The translations under genes and the position numbers were made by a program. Positions 6,337-14,930 of a stretch of 64,000 nt of DNA are shown here, piece by piece (positions within the stretch are counted from its first letter, which is position 1; the number at the start of each line of letters is the position of its first letter). This stretch comes from CAVRXQ01 sp963831155 (GTDB lineage Bacteria; Actinomycetota; Acidimicrobiia; Acidimicrobiales; Bog-793): the NCBI GenBank assembly GCA_963831155.1, contig CAWHOY010000006.1, positions 186,001-250,000 of the forward strand, in the 5' to 3' direction. The notes beneath the pieces were generated by a model. It had not been told where the DNA came from, did not search any database, and was given only the letters and a program-made list of their open reading frames with translations.

Positions 6337-9003
6337 ATGGGCGCGAACAGCTTCGGCACCGAATCGAATCAGATGGTCGGCGGTGCGATCTACCGCATCG
6401 ATCGTCTGTCGAAGCTTCCGTCTGAGTTCGGCGTCGAACGTCTGCCCTTCTCGCTGAAGATCCTGCTCGAGAATCTGCTTCGTCACGAAAATGGCGTCGA
6501 CGTCACCGCGGAGGACATCGCCGCGCTCGCGGCGGCGGCGTCTTCGCCGATCGGAGAACGCGAGATCGCCTACTCGCCGGCGCGCATTTTGCTACAGGAC
6601 TTCACCGGCGTTCCGTGCGTCGTCGACCTCGCCGCGATGCGGGACGCCGTCGGAGAGCTCGGCGGCAATGCGGAGCGCGTCAACCCCAACGTCCCCGTCG
6701 ACCTCGTGATCGACCACTCGGTGATCGTCGACGTCGCCAATCGTCCGGACGCGTTTGCAATCAACGCACAGCTCGAGTTCGACCGCAACGGCGAGCGCTA
6801 CCGCGCGCTGAAGTGGGCGCAGCAGTCACTCGCCAACTTCCGCGTCGTGCCGCCCGACACCGGCATCTGCCACCAGGTGAACCTTGAGCTCTTGAGCCAG
6901 GTTGTCTTCCGTGACGCGGAAGGCCGCGCCTATCCGGACACCGTCGTCGGCACCGATTCGCACACGCCGATGGTGAACGGGCTGAGCGTGCTCGCCTGGG
7001 GTGTCGGCGGGATCGAGGCCGAGGCCGCGATGCTGGGCCAGCCGATCTCGATGCTCGTGCCGACGGTGGTCGGTCTGCGTCTCGACGGCGCGCTCCCCGA
7101 AGGTACGACCGCTACCGACCTCGTGCTCACGATCGCGCAGCTTCTCCGCTCGCACGGCGTCGTCGGAAAGTTCGTCGAGTGCTACGGCCCGGGGCTTTCG
7201 AGCATTCCCGTCGAGAACCGGGCGACCATCGGCAACATGTCGCCGGAGTACGGCTCGACGGTGACGATTTTCCCGATCGACGAGCAGACCCTGCACTACA
7301 TGAAGATGACCGGGCGACCCGACGACCTCGTCGCCCTCGTCGAGGCGTACGCGAAAGAGCAGGGTCTCTTCCACGACCCCGAGAGCGAGGCCGTCTACGA
7401 CGAGCAGCTCTCCCTCGACCTGTCGAGCGTCGTTCCGAGCCTCGCCGGCCCGGCGCGGCCCCAGGACCGCGTCCCGCTCGACAAGTCGAAGTCGATGTTC
7501 CACGAGGCACTATCGAGCTCGCGGCCTGCCGACGCGCCGGCGGACACCACGGCGCGCGTCTCGGTCGGAGGCGGACCGGAATTCGAACTCCGCGACGGCA
7601 GCGTCGTGATCTCGGCCATCACGAGCTGCACGAACACCTCGAACCCACAAGTGATGGTGGCGGCGGGCCTCATCGCAAAGCGCGCCGTCGAACGCGGGCT
7701 TCTGACGAAGCCGTGGGTGAAGACGTCGCTCGCGCCGGGGTCGCGAGTCGTCTCGGACTACCTTGACCGTGCCGGCCTAACCCCGTACCTAGAAAAGCTC
7801 GGCTTCGGACTCGTCGGCTTCGGCTGCACGACCTGCATCGGCAATTCCGGTCCACTCGCGTCGGAGATCTCGGCGGCGATCGATGAGAACAAGTTGTCGT
7901 GCGTCTCGGTGCTGTCAGGCAATCGCAACTTCGAGGGCCGCATCCATCCCGAGGTGCGAATGAACTACCTCGCCTCACCGCCGCTCGTCGTCGCCTACGC
8001 CCTGGCGGGAACGATGGACGTCGACCTGTACAACGAGCCGATCGGTGAAGGCTCCGACGGCTCGCCGGTGTTCCTTCGCGACCTGTGGCCGACGACAACC
8101 GAGGTGACAACGGTCGTCGGAGGCGCCATGGAGTCGTCGATGTTCGCGACCGACTACGCCGACGTCTTCGCTGGCGACGACAACTGGCGCTCGATCTCGG
8201 TCGGCGAGAGCTCACGCTACCAGTGGGACGCGGAATCGACTTACATCCAAGATCCGCCTTTCTTCGACGGAATGGGCAAGGAGCCCCGACCCGTCTCCGA
8301 CATCGCAGGATGTCGCGTCCTCGCCATGCTCGGCGACAGCGTGACGACCGACCACATCTCGCCCGCCGGCTCGATCAAGCTCGATAGCCCGGCGGGGCAC
8401 TTCCTCACGGATCACGGCGTTGCGCAGTCCGATTTCAACTCGTACGGAACGCGCCGCGGCAACCACGAGGTGATGATCCGCGGCACCTTCGCCAACACGC
8501 GCATCCGCAACGCGCTGGCCGGCGGCAAAGAGGGCGGATTCACGGTGCACTTCCCCGATGGCGAACTGGGCACGATCTATGACGTCGCGATCCGCTACAC
8601 ACAAGACCGCGTCCCACTCGTCGTCCTGGCGGGAAAGGAATACGGCTCGGGGTCTTCGCGCGACTGGGCTGCGAAGGGTCCCGCGCTTTTGGGCGTGAAG
8701 GCGGTGATCGCCGAGAGTTTCGAGCGCATCCACCGCTCGAACCTGATCGGGATGGGCATCGTCCCGTTGCAGTACGCCGATGGCGAGAACGCGCAATCTC
8801 TCGGGCTATCGGGCGGTGAGGTATTCTCGATCGAGGGTCTCGCCAACGCGAACGAGGGCGAACTGTTGGGCAAGCGCGTACAAGTCCGCGCAGACGACAA
8901 GACGTTCTTTGCGATCGTCCGCATCGATACCCCGACCGAAGAGGCGTACTACCGAAACGGGGGGATCTTGCTCTACGTCGCGCGTCGCTTGGCGGCCGCG
9001 TAG
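6337..9003 (+). CDS. acnA: Aconitate hydratase A
   Basis: Cytoplasmic TCA-cycle enzyme isomerising citrate and isocitrate through cis-aconitate with a [4Fe-4S] cluster. 888 residues, the normal length for the AcnA/IRP type. Cluster ligands are C431 (ITSCTNTSN), C497 and C500 (GFGCTTCIGNSGP), matching C435/C501/C504 of E. coli AcnA. Other signatures are LLQDFTGVPCVVDLAAM near the N-terminus, VGTDSHTPMVNGLSVLAWG, and the swivel-domain segment AGKEYGSGSSRDWAAKGP. GGGGAG lies just upstream of the ATG. Citrate synthase is encoded 10 kb away, so the TCA genes are not one operon. AcnA can also bind mRNA as an iron sensor, but that is not testable here. Confidence 0.98.
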   Translation: MGANSFGTESNQMVGGAIYRIDRLSKLPSEFGVERLPFSLKILLENLLRHENGVDVTAEDIAALAAAASSPIGEREIAYSPARILLQDFTGVPCVVDLAAMRDAVGELGGNAERVNPNVPVDLVIDHSVIVDVANRPDAFAINAQLEFDRNGERYRALKWAQQSLANFRVVPPDTGICHQVNLELLSQVVFRDAEGRAYPDTVVGTDSHTPMVNGLSVLAWGVGGIEAEAAMLGQPISMLVPTVVGLRLDGALPEGTTATDLVLTIAQLLRSHGVVGKFVECYGPGLSSIPVENRATIGNMSPEYGSTVTIFPIDEQTLHYMKMTGRPDDLVALVEAYAKEQGLFHDPESEAVYDEQLSLDLSSVVPSLAGPARPQDRVPLDKSKSMFHEALSSSRPADAPADTTARVSVGGGPEFELRDGSVVISAITSCTNTSNPQVMVAAGLIAKRAVERGLLTKPWVKTSLAPGSRVVSDYLDRAGLTPYLEKLGFGLVGFGCTTCIGNSGPLASEISAAIDENKLSCVSVLSGNRNFEGRIHPEVRMNYLASPPLVVAYALAGTMDVDLYNEPIGEGSDGSPVFLRDLWPTTTEVTTVVGGAMESSMFATDYADVFAGDDNWRSISVGESSRYQWDAESTYIQDPPFFDGMGKEPRPVSDIAGCRVLAMLGDSVTTDHISPAGSIKLDSPAGHFLTDHGVAQSDFNSYGTRRGNHEVMIRGTFANTRIRNALAGGKEGGFTVHFPDGELGTIYDVAIRYTQDRVPLVVLAGKEYGSGSSRDWAAKGPALLGVKAVIAESFERIHRSNLIGMGIVPLQYADGENAQSLGLSGGEVFSIEGLANANEGELLGKRVQVRADDKTFFAIVRIDTPTEEAYYRNGGILLYVARRLAAA

Positions 9004-9010
9004 CTGTCCG

Positions 9011-9781
9011 TCAGCCGAGGGTGATCAACCTCCCGAGGCCGACGTCGCGCATCCAGCTCTCGAGAACCGATGTAACCCAGCTCAGACGATTGAGAACCAA
9101 TAAGACGCCGAACACCGCGAGCAGCACCGAAGATCCAAGGGTGATCACGCGTAGATGCCGACGGACCACCTTGATAGCTCCGGCCGCAGTGCCGAGGCCG
9201 CAACCGACGATGAGGAAAGGCACCCCGAGACCGAGCGCGTAGAACGCGAGCAGCACGGCGCCGTTGCCGATCCCGCGGTCGCTGAGCGCGACCACGAGGA
9301 CCGAAGAGAGCACCGGACCGATGCACGGCGTCCAGCCGAACCCGAAGGCGGCGCCGGCGATCGGTGCCGCGAATGGTCCATAGCGCGACGCGTTGATGTG
9401 GAAACGCGCCTCGCCGTACAGCGCGGGGAGATTGAGCACGACGGAACCCGCCAGGAATGCGGCCATCGCGAGAATGACGCCTCCGGAGATGCGCGTCAGC
9501 AGGGCGTGATTATGGACGAGCGCGGAGCCGATGGCGGTCGCCGATATGCCCAAGAGAACGAAGACGACGCCGAAGCCGAGGATGAATAGTCCGGTGTCGC
9601 GGGCGATTCGTGCGATCTGACGCTTGCGCCCTCGCTCAAGCTCTCCGAGGTCGAGTCCGGTGACCATCGATAGATAGGCAGGCACGACGGGTAAGACGCA
9701 CGGCGACGCGAACGAGACGATCCCGCCACCAAAGGCCACGAGATCATTCACGTTCGTCGCCATCGCTTCCCATGATGACAC
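9011..9781 (-). CDS. ccdA: CcdA-type cytochrome c biogenesis / thiol-disulfide transmembrane protein
   Basis: 256-residue polytopic inner-membrane protein of the CcdA/DsbD-beta family, which carries reducing equivalents from cytoplasmic thioredoxin across the membrane for cytochrome c maturation or extracytoplasmic thiol reduction. The two half-repeats show the redox cysteines in FASPCVLPVVPAYLS and GWTPCIGPVLSSV, with about six predicted helices. The start is a GTG at 9781; an ATG at 9763 is an alternative. No ccsA, resB or resA neighbours are present, so the partner is unknown. It is convergent with acnA, with only 7 nt between stops. Confidence 0.9.
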   Translation of the reverse strand: MSSWEAMATNVNDLVAFGGGIVSFASPCVLPVVPAYLSMVTGLDLGELERGRKRQIARIARDTGLFILGFGVVFVLLGISATAIGSALVHNHALLTRISGGVILAMAAFLAGSVVLNLPALYGEARFHINASRYGPFAAPIAGAAFGFGWTPCIGPVLSSVLVVALSDRGIGNGAVLLAFYALGLGVPFLIVGCGLGTAAGAIKVVRRHLRVITLGSSVLLAVFGVLLVLNRLSWVTSVLESWMRDVGLGRLITLG

Positions 9782-9868
9782 CGCTCGTCGTGAGCGGAAC
9801 TCAGAAGAGCCGAGGATGCTTGCATCCGCTGGCAGTCGACGGCAATGTCAGGGCGTGGAGTTTGCGCC

Positions 9869-10135
9869 GTGACGCTGACAGCAGTTGAGATCGCCGTGCT
9901 CGACCTCGAACGGAGCTGGCCAGTGATGACGAATCGACCAGCGAAGCGAGACGTCATCCGCGAAAACATCGGTCTCTCGAGCACGCGTTATTACGAGATC
10001 GTCCACACGCTTTGCGACTCTGAGGAGGCCGTGGCGTACGACCCGTTGACAGTCCGTCGATTGCGGCGACGCCGTCACGAACGTCGTGCCGCGAGGTTCT
10101 TCGCAGATCTGACCCGGAAAAGCCGACCTCGCTGA
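9869..10135 (+). CDS. DUF3263 small helix-turn-helix-like protein
   Basis: 88-residue basic protein of the actinobacterial DUF3263 family, recognised by LTAVEIAVLDLERSW, the central GLSSTRYYEIVHTL (resembling a recognition helix) and the Arg-rich tail VRRLRRRRHERRAARF. The GTG at 9869 is preferred because TGGAG lies 8 nt upstream; an ATG at 9845 would add 8 residues. Its function is unknown; a DNA-binding role is suggested only by the helix pattern and charge. Its TGA overlaps the apparent CTG start of otsB by 4 nt (CTGA), so the two are translationally coupled. Confidence 0.8.
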   Translation: MTLTAVEIAVLDLERSWPVMTNRPAKRDVIRENIGLSSTRYYEIVHTLCDSEEAVAYDPLTVRRLRRRRHERRAARFFADLTRKSRPR

Positions 10136-10923
10136 CCGCTGAAGCGCACGCGGTCGGGCGACTTGTCGCGTCCCCTCGGACGACCGGCATCGCGGTCGAT
10201 TTCGACGGCACCCTTGCAGAGATCGTCGCCGATCCGGCACAAGCGCGGCCGCTTCCGGGCGCTACGGGGGTGATCGGCAAGCTGGCGGCGCGCTTTGCGA
10301 AGGTTGCCGTCGTCTCAGGACGTCCGGTCGCCTTTCTCGTCGAGCAACTCGCACTCGACGACACGCCGATCCCCATCGAGCTCTTCGGTCAATACGGGCT
10401 CGAGCACCGCCTGGTGGACGGCACGATCATCGGTCCACCGGATGAACGGCGCTACGTCGAAGCGGTCAACGGCGCCCTTTCGGAGGCGCGCGATCGAGCT
10501 CCCCATGGCGTGATCGTGGAAGCAAAGGGCATCGCGCTCACCTTGCACTGGCGCAATGCACCGCAAGCAAAGGACGCATCGATCGCCCTCGCCGGCGAGC
10601 TGGCGGAGCGTTACAGGCTGCACGCCCGGGTAGGCAAGATGGCGATAGAGCTCGTCCCGAGCGCGGCACAGGACAAGGGCGCGGCGATCCGCTCGATCTT
10701 CGCCGAGCTCGCGACGGGGGGCGTGCTCGGAGACGACGTGGGCGATATTCCGGCGTTCCGCGCCGCGCGTGAGCTCGGGCGCGCTCGTAACTTCGATGCG
10801 GTACTCGTCGTCGCGACGAGCGACGAGGCACCCCCCGAGCTGCTCGAGCTCGCGGATGTCATCGTCGACGGCCCTCGTGGCGCCCTCGCGTTCTTGGAGA
10901 GCCTTGCCGCGGCGCCCAGTTAA
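10132..10923 (+). CDS. otsB: Trehalose-6-phosphate phosphatase (apparent CTG start)
   Basis: HAD-superfamily phosphatase that converts trehalose-6-phosphate to trehalose in the cytoplasm. HAD motif I DFDGTL begins at D23 and the late acidic motif GDDVGDIPAF at about 200-209; VSGRPVAFLVEQL is the usual region after motif I. The frame is open back to a TGA at 10021 but holds no ATG, GTG or TTG before motif I. The first standard start, GTG 10270, would delete the catalytic aspartates. CTG 10132, overlapping the upstream stop and preceded by a GGAAAAG sequence, gives 263 residues with a normal N-terminus. The gene ends in a 4-nt overlap with the convergent otsA. Confidence 0.85.
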   Translation: MTAEAHAVGRLVASPRTTGIAVDFDGTLAEIVADPAQARPLPGATGVIGKLAARFAKVAVVSGRPVAFLVEQLALDDTPIPIELFGQYGLEHRLVDGTIIGPPDERRYVEAVNGALSEARDRAPHGVIVEAKGIALTLHWRNAPQAKDASIALAGELAERYRLHARVGKMAIELVPSAAQDKGAAIRSIFAELATGGVLGDDVGDIPAFRAARELGRARNFDAVLVVATSDEAPPELLELADVIVDGPRGALAFLESLAAAPS

Positions 10924-12326
10924 GCAAAACGATTCTCGGCGAGCGAGGCGCTCGCGACGACCTCGCTCATCCAGACGGCCGGAGGATGACGCGCCGCGAT
11001 CGCCGCGAGGTTCTCGGATCGGGCGCGTCGTTCGCGTTCGTCGAGCTCGAGGGCACGACGGAGCACATTTGCAGTTCCCTCGATGTCGAACGGCTCGATC
11101 GGGAGTGCGAACGCACCGAGCTCTTCGAATGCCCCCGCACGCACGCTCAGTCCGAGCGCTGCGGGCGTGCGCGTCAGCACGGCGCCCTCTTTCGCGACGA
11201 GGTTCATGCCGTCCCGGACTGGGTTGACGAACAGGACGTCGGCGACTGTCATCGCGGCAATCGAGGCATCGAGGTCGTCGGCGATCTCGAGATCGATCGG
11301 CTGGCGACGTGCGGACGAGAAGCGCTCGTTGATGCGCGAACAGATCTGCTCGACTGCGTTGCGGTAGGCGATGTACTCCGGAATCTCCGTTCGCGATGAA
11401 TAAAGGCGCGCCGAAAAGACGACCTCCTCGACGAGCGACTCATCCTCTTCGAGGAGGGCTTCGAACGCGAGAAAGCCGCGCACGATGTTCTTCGCGGGGT
11501 CGACGCGGTCGGACCGGAAGATGAGGCGCCGTCCATCGAGAACGGTGACGAGGTCATTGCGCGATCGCTCGACTCCCTCGGTATCGGCGATTCGCCGAAG
11601 TTCCTCCGCGTCGACGCCGAGGGGGATGACGGCGAGTTCCGTTTCGGTCATAAGTGTCTCCGAGACGCACTGCTCGAACGCGCCGGCCCAATGGCGGGTG
11701 TGGAACGCCGTCGTTCCGAACGAGCAGAGGCCCTGGAGGAACTCCCTGCGGATCTCGGTGGGCAGGATCTCGAGCTCGTCGGGACCGCAGAACGGAGTGT
11801 GCGAGAAGTAGATCGTGCGCAGGTCGGGGCGAGCCTTTGCGAGCTGCGCGCCGCAGAGCGCGAGGTGGTAGTCGTTCACGACAACCGTCGCTCCCTCGTC
11901 GGCGACGCGAACGATCTCGTCAGCGAAGGCCGCGTTGTAGGCGCGATACCCGGCCCACGCCTCGTGCCAGCGTCGGTCGAGAACGGGACGGTAGGTCGCG
12001 TCGAAGAGGCCGTGGACGAGCGGCCAGAGGGTGCCGTTCGCGATCACCCGGTAGGCCGCGCCGAGGAGGTCTTCGGATACCTCGACGAGGCGCACCGTGA
12101 CGCCGCCTGGCGTCTTGATCGACACGTGCTCGCTCGACGCGCGCCGCTCCGCGTCGTTCATGGTCGCCGCCACCCACAGTGCGTCGGCGCCCTCGAGTCC
12201 ACGCGCCAGGCTCGGGGCGAGACCGCCGGCGGCGTGTCCGGCGACGATCCGCCCCCCACGGGTCGAACGCAGCGAGAGCGGGCCGCGGTTCGAGGCAACG
12301 ACGAGTCCGACACGGCGATCAACCAT
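10920..12326 (-). CDS. otsA: Trehalose-6-phosphate synthase (GT20)
   Basis: Cytoplasmic GT-B glycosyltransferase joining a nucleotide-activated glucose to glucose-6-phosphate, the step before OtsB. 468 residues, normal for the family. Markers are the N-terminal VVASNRGPLS, HAAGGLAPSLARGL, VVNDYHLALCGAQL, YFSHTPFCGPDELEILP, FRSDRVDPAKNIVRGFLAF and the donor-site segment VNPVRDGMNLVAKEGAV. The start ATG at 12326 has no obvious Shine-Dalgarno sequence. Genes for both trehalose steps meet tail to tail here instead of forming one operon. The alternative name glucosylglycerol-phosphate synthase (same family) is less likely beside otsB. Confidence 0.93.
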   Translation of the reverse strand: MVDRRVGLVVASNRGPLSLRSTRGGRIVAGHAAGGLAPSLARGLEGADALWVAATMNDAERRASSEHVSIKTPGGVTVRLVEVSEDLLGAAYRVIANGTLWPLVHGLFDATYRPVLDRRWHEAWAGYRAYNAAFADEIVRVADEGATVVVNDYHLALCGAQLAKARPDLRTIYFSHTPFCGPDELEILPTEIRREFLQGLCSFGTTAFHTRHWAGAFEQCVSETLMTETELAVIPLGVDAEELRRIADTEGVERSRNDLVTVLDGRRLIFRSDRVDPAKNIVRGFLAFEALLEEDESLVEEVVFSARLYSSRTEIPEYIAYRNAVEQICSRINERFSSARRQPIDLEIADDLDASIAAMTVADVLFVNPVRDGMNLVAKEGAVLTRTPAALGLSVRAGAFEELGAFALPIEPFDIEGTANVLRRALELDERERRARSENLAAIAARHPPAVWMSEVVASASLAENRFA

Positions 12327-12443
12327 CGGGGGAGTTTTCCACCTCTGACGTGCACGACCGCGGAAATCGCGGCAGGTTGTGTGGCCGTGCCACCGTGTCC
12401 CAGTTCGTCCACCTTGCGGCGCATGCCCTGACGTGGTTTGCTG

Positions 12444-12470
12444 TTAGCACTCAGACCGTTAGAGTGCTAG
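12444..12470. promoter_or_regulatory. CIRCE element (HrcA operator) upstream of groEL
   Basis: TTAGCACTC (12444-12452), a 9-nt spacer and GAGTGCTAG (12462-12470) match the CIRCE consensus TTAGCACTC-N9-GAGTGCTAA with one mismatch in the last base. It lies 40 nt before the groEL start, the expected place for HrcA repression relieved by heat shock. hrcA itself is not in the window. Confidence 0.95.
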
Positions 12471-12510
12471 CGCTCGGGTAGGCCGAGCGATCCAATGGAG
12501 GACACCCGAG

Positions 12511-14136
12511 ATGCCGAAGTTGATCGAGTTCGATGAGCAGGCACGACGGGCGCTCGAGCGTGGGATGAACCAGCTCGTCGACGCCGTCAAGGTCACGCTC
12601 GGACCAAAGGGGCGCAACGTCGTCCTGGAAAAGAAGTGGGGCGCACCGACGATCACGAACGACGGGGTCTCGATCGCGAAAGAGATCGAGCTCGAAGACC
12701 CCTTCGAGAAGGTCGGCGCCGAACTCGTGAAGGAAGTCGCGAAGAAGACCGATGACGTCGCCGGAGACGGCACGACGACCGCGACCGTGCTCGCCGGTGC
12801 GCTTGTCCGTGAGGGCTTGCGCAACGTCGCCGCCGGTGCCAACCCGATGTCGCTGAAGCGCGGCATCGAGCAGGCCGTCGAGGCCGCCGTCGCCCGGTTG
12901 AAGGAGGTCTCGAAGGACACCGACTCGAAGGACCAGATCGCCCAGGTGGCCGGGATCTCCGCCGCCGACCCGGAGATCGGATCGATGATCGCCGAGGCGA
13001 TCGACAAGGTGGGCAAGGACGGCGTCATCACCGTCGAGGAGTCCCAGACCTTTGGGATGGAGATGGACCTCGTCGAAGGAATGCGCTTCGACAAGGGCTA
13101 CATCTCGCCGTACTTCGTCACTGACCCGGACCGCATGGAGGCGGTGCTCGAGGATCCGTACGTGCTGCTGAGCGGCGGCAAGATCTCCGCCGTCCGCGAC
13201 CTGCTCCCGGTGCTCGAAAAGGTGATGCAAACAGGAAAGCCGCTCGTCGTCATCGCCGAGGACGTCGAAGGCGAAGCGCTCGCGACCTTGGTCGTGAACA
13301 AGATCCGCGGCACTTTCCGCTCAACCGCGGTGAAGGCCCCCGGTTTCGGCGAGCGCCGCAAGGCGATGCTGCAGGACATGGCGATCCTCACCGGTGGCCA
13401 GGTCATCACCGAAGACGTCGGTCTCAAGCTCGAGAACGCGACGCTCGACCTGCTTGGAAGGGCGCGCAAGGTCGTGATCTCGAAGGACGAGACGACGGTC
13501 GTCGAGGGTGCCGGCGCGGAGGCCGACATCAAGGGCCGCATCAATCAGATCAAGACCGAGATCGAGAACACCGACTCGGACTATGACCGCGAGAAGCTGC
13601 AAGAGCGCTTGGCGAAACTCTCCGGCGGCGTCGCGGTGATCAAGGTCGGAGCTGCCACCGAAGTCGAGTTGAAGGAGAAGAAGCACCGCATCGAAGATGC
13701 GGTGTCGACCACGAAGGCCGCCATCGAAGAGGGCGTCGTCCCCGGTGGAGGCGTCGCACTGCTGCGGACGCAGCAGACGATCCTCGACCGCGCCGAGAAG
13801 CTCGAAGGTGACGAGGCGACGGGCGCGCGTATCGTCGCCCGCGCGGTCGAAGAGCCGCTCAAGCAGATCGCGACGAACGCCGGACTCGAAGGTGGCGTCG
13901 TGATCGAGAAGGTGCGCGGATTGAAGAACCTTTCCGAGGGCCTGAACGCCGAGACTGGCAAGTACGAGGACCTCTTCGCTGCCGGCGTTATCGACGCGGC
14001 GAAGGTGACGCGCTCGGCACTGCAGAACGCGGCGTCGATCGCGGCGCTGTTCTTGACGACCGAATGTGTCGTCGTCGACAAGCCCGAGGAGAAGGGTCCG
14101 GCCATGCCGCCGGGCGGCGGGATGGACGACTTCTAA
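12511..14136 (+). CDS. groEL: 60 kDa chaperonin GroEL
   Basis: Cytoplasmic ATP-driven folding chaperonin of 541 residues. Family signatures: VKVTLGPKGRNVVLEKKWG, ATP-site DGTTTATVLAGALVREGL, GDRRKAML-like GFGERRKAMLQDMAIL, and VPGGGVALLR. The C-terminus is GGGMDDF, with only a trace of the Gly-Gly-Met tail. GGAGG precedes the ATG. No groES lies next to it, as with the separately placed actinobacterial groEL copies; a second groESL operon may exist elsewhere. Control by HrcA through the CIRCE site is well supported, and a strong terminator hairpin follows 19 nt after the stop. Confidence 0.98.
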   Translation: MPKLIEFDEQARRALERGMNQLVDAVKVTLGPKGRNVVLEKKWGAPTITNDGVSIAKEIELEDPFEKVGAELVKEVAKKTDDVAGDGTTTATVLAGALVREGLRNVAAGANPMSLKRGIEQAVEAAVARLKEVSKDTDSKDQIAQVAGISAADPEIGSMIAEAIDKVGKDGVITVEESQTFGMEMDLVEGMRFDKGYISPYFVTDPDRMEAVLEDPYVLLSGGKISAVRDLLPVLEKVMQTGKPLVVIAEDVEGEALATLVVNKIRGTFRSTAVKAPGFGERRKAMLQDMAILTGGQVITEDVGLKLENATLDLLGRARKVVISKDETTVVEGAGAEADIKGRINQIKTEIENTDSDYDREKLQERLAKLSGGVAVIKVGAATEVELKEKKHRIEDAVSTTKAAIEEGVVPGGGVALLRTQQTILDRAEKLEGDEATGARIVARAVEEPLKQIATNAGLEGGVVIEKVRGLKNLSEGLNAETGKYEDLFAAGVIDAAKVTRSALQNAASIAALFLTTECVVVDKPEEKGPAMPPGGGMDDF

Positions 14137-14154
14137 ACGGCTCGAATTCGTGAT

Positions 14155-14183
14155 CGAAGCGGGGCGCACTGCGCCCCGCTTCG
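14155..14183 (+). terminator. Strong intrinsic-type terminator of groEL
   Basis: Perfect 13-bp stem: arms CGAAGCGGGGCGC (14155-14167) and its exact complement (14171-14183) around the 3-nt loop ACT, 19 nt after the groEL stop. Only a short, T-poor tail follows, as in many high-GC terminators. Confidence 0.85.
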
Positions 14184-14230
14184 TCGCTTCACGAGGCGTG
14201 GGACTTCGGACTCGGTCCTACGATGACGAC

Positions 14231-14929
14231 GTGAGCGAGGCTCCCAAGCAAGCACCCGAAGAACTCGACGGGTGGTCGGTTCTGCACCTGTTTTTCTCCG
14301 TCGCCCGCGAGGTCGATGCCGAGGCGGTCGCGTCCGCGATCAAGTCGTGCGAAACCGACGGCCACCAGACGTTCGCCGCTGAGCTCCTCGGCCACAAGGC
14401 CGACCTGGCGGTCGTGGGCATCGGCCCGTCGTTTCACCGCCTCCGCCAACTGCAGACCGAGCTCGTGCAAGCAGGCCTGACGCTCGAGTGGTCGTACGTG
14501 TCGCTCACCGAGGTCTCGGAGTACGCGAGCGGCTTGCCGGATGAGATGAAACGGGCGCGCCTTCGACCGGTCCTGCCGCCCGACGGCCTCAAGGTCTTCT
14601 GCTTCTACCCGATGTCCAAACGCCGGGAGGAGGAAGAGAACTGGTACCGGCTCGATTACGAGGACCGTCTGCGATTGATGATCGGCCACGGCACGACGGG
14701 CCGGAAATTCCGCGGTCGGGTCCTCCAACTCGTTACCGGCTCGACCGGTCTCGACGACTGGGAGTGGGGTGTGACGCTGTTCTGCCGCAACTTCGACGAC
14801 TTAAAAGAGTGCGTTTACACGATGCGCTTCGACGAGGCCTCGGCGCGCTTTGCGGAGTTCGGGCCATTCCTCACCGGGACGATCGGTGACGCGACCGAGA
14901 TCATCGCCGGACTCACCGCTCGAGGATGA
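14231..14929 (+). CDS. hemQ: Coproheme decarboxylase HemQ/ChdC (chlorite dismutase family)
   Basis: Last enzyme of the coproporphyrin-dependent haem pathway of monoderm bacteria: oxidative decarboxylation of coprohaem III to haem b. 232 residues from GTG 14231; a longer open frame upstream overlaps groEL and the terminator and is rejected. Diagnostic segments: FCFYPMSKRR with the proposed catalytic Y126, NWYRLDYEDRLRLM, GHGTTGRKFRGRVLQ with H153 as haem ligand, and the signature GSTGLDDWEWGVTLF. The chlorite dismutase arginine is not evident, supporting HemQ rather than true chlorite dismutase. larE starts 1 nt after the stop, so the two are co-translated. Confidence 0.93.
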   Translation: MSEAPKQAPEELDGWSVLHLFFSVAREVDAEAVASAIKSCETDGHQTFAAELLGHKADLAVVGIGPSFHRLRQLQTELVQAGLTLEWSYVSLTEVSEYASGLPDEMKRARLRPVLPPDGLKVFCFYPMSKRREEEENWYRLDYEDRLRLMIGHGTTGRKFRGRVLQLVTGSTGLDDWEWGVTLFCRNFDDLKECVYTMRFDEASARFAEFGPFLTGTIGDATEIIAGLTARG

Positions 14930-14930
14930 G

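Noticed and set aside
12471..12510. groES upstream of groEL
   Set aside because: Only 40 nt lie between CIRCE and groEL, and otsA is divergent; there is no room for groES.
14066..14230. Upstream extension of the hemQ frame
   Set aside because: Overlaps the end of groEL and its terminator hairpin; the GTG at 14231 gives the normal HemQ length.
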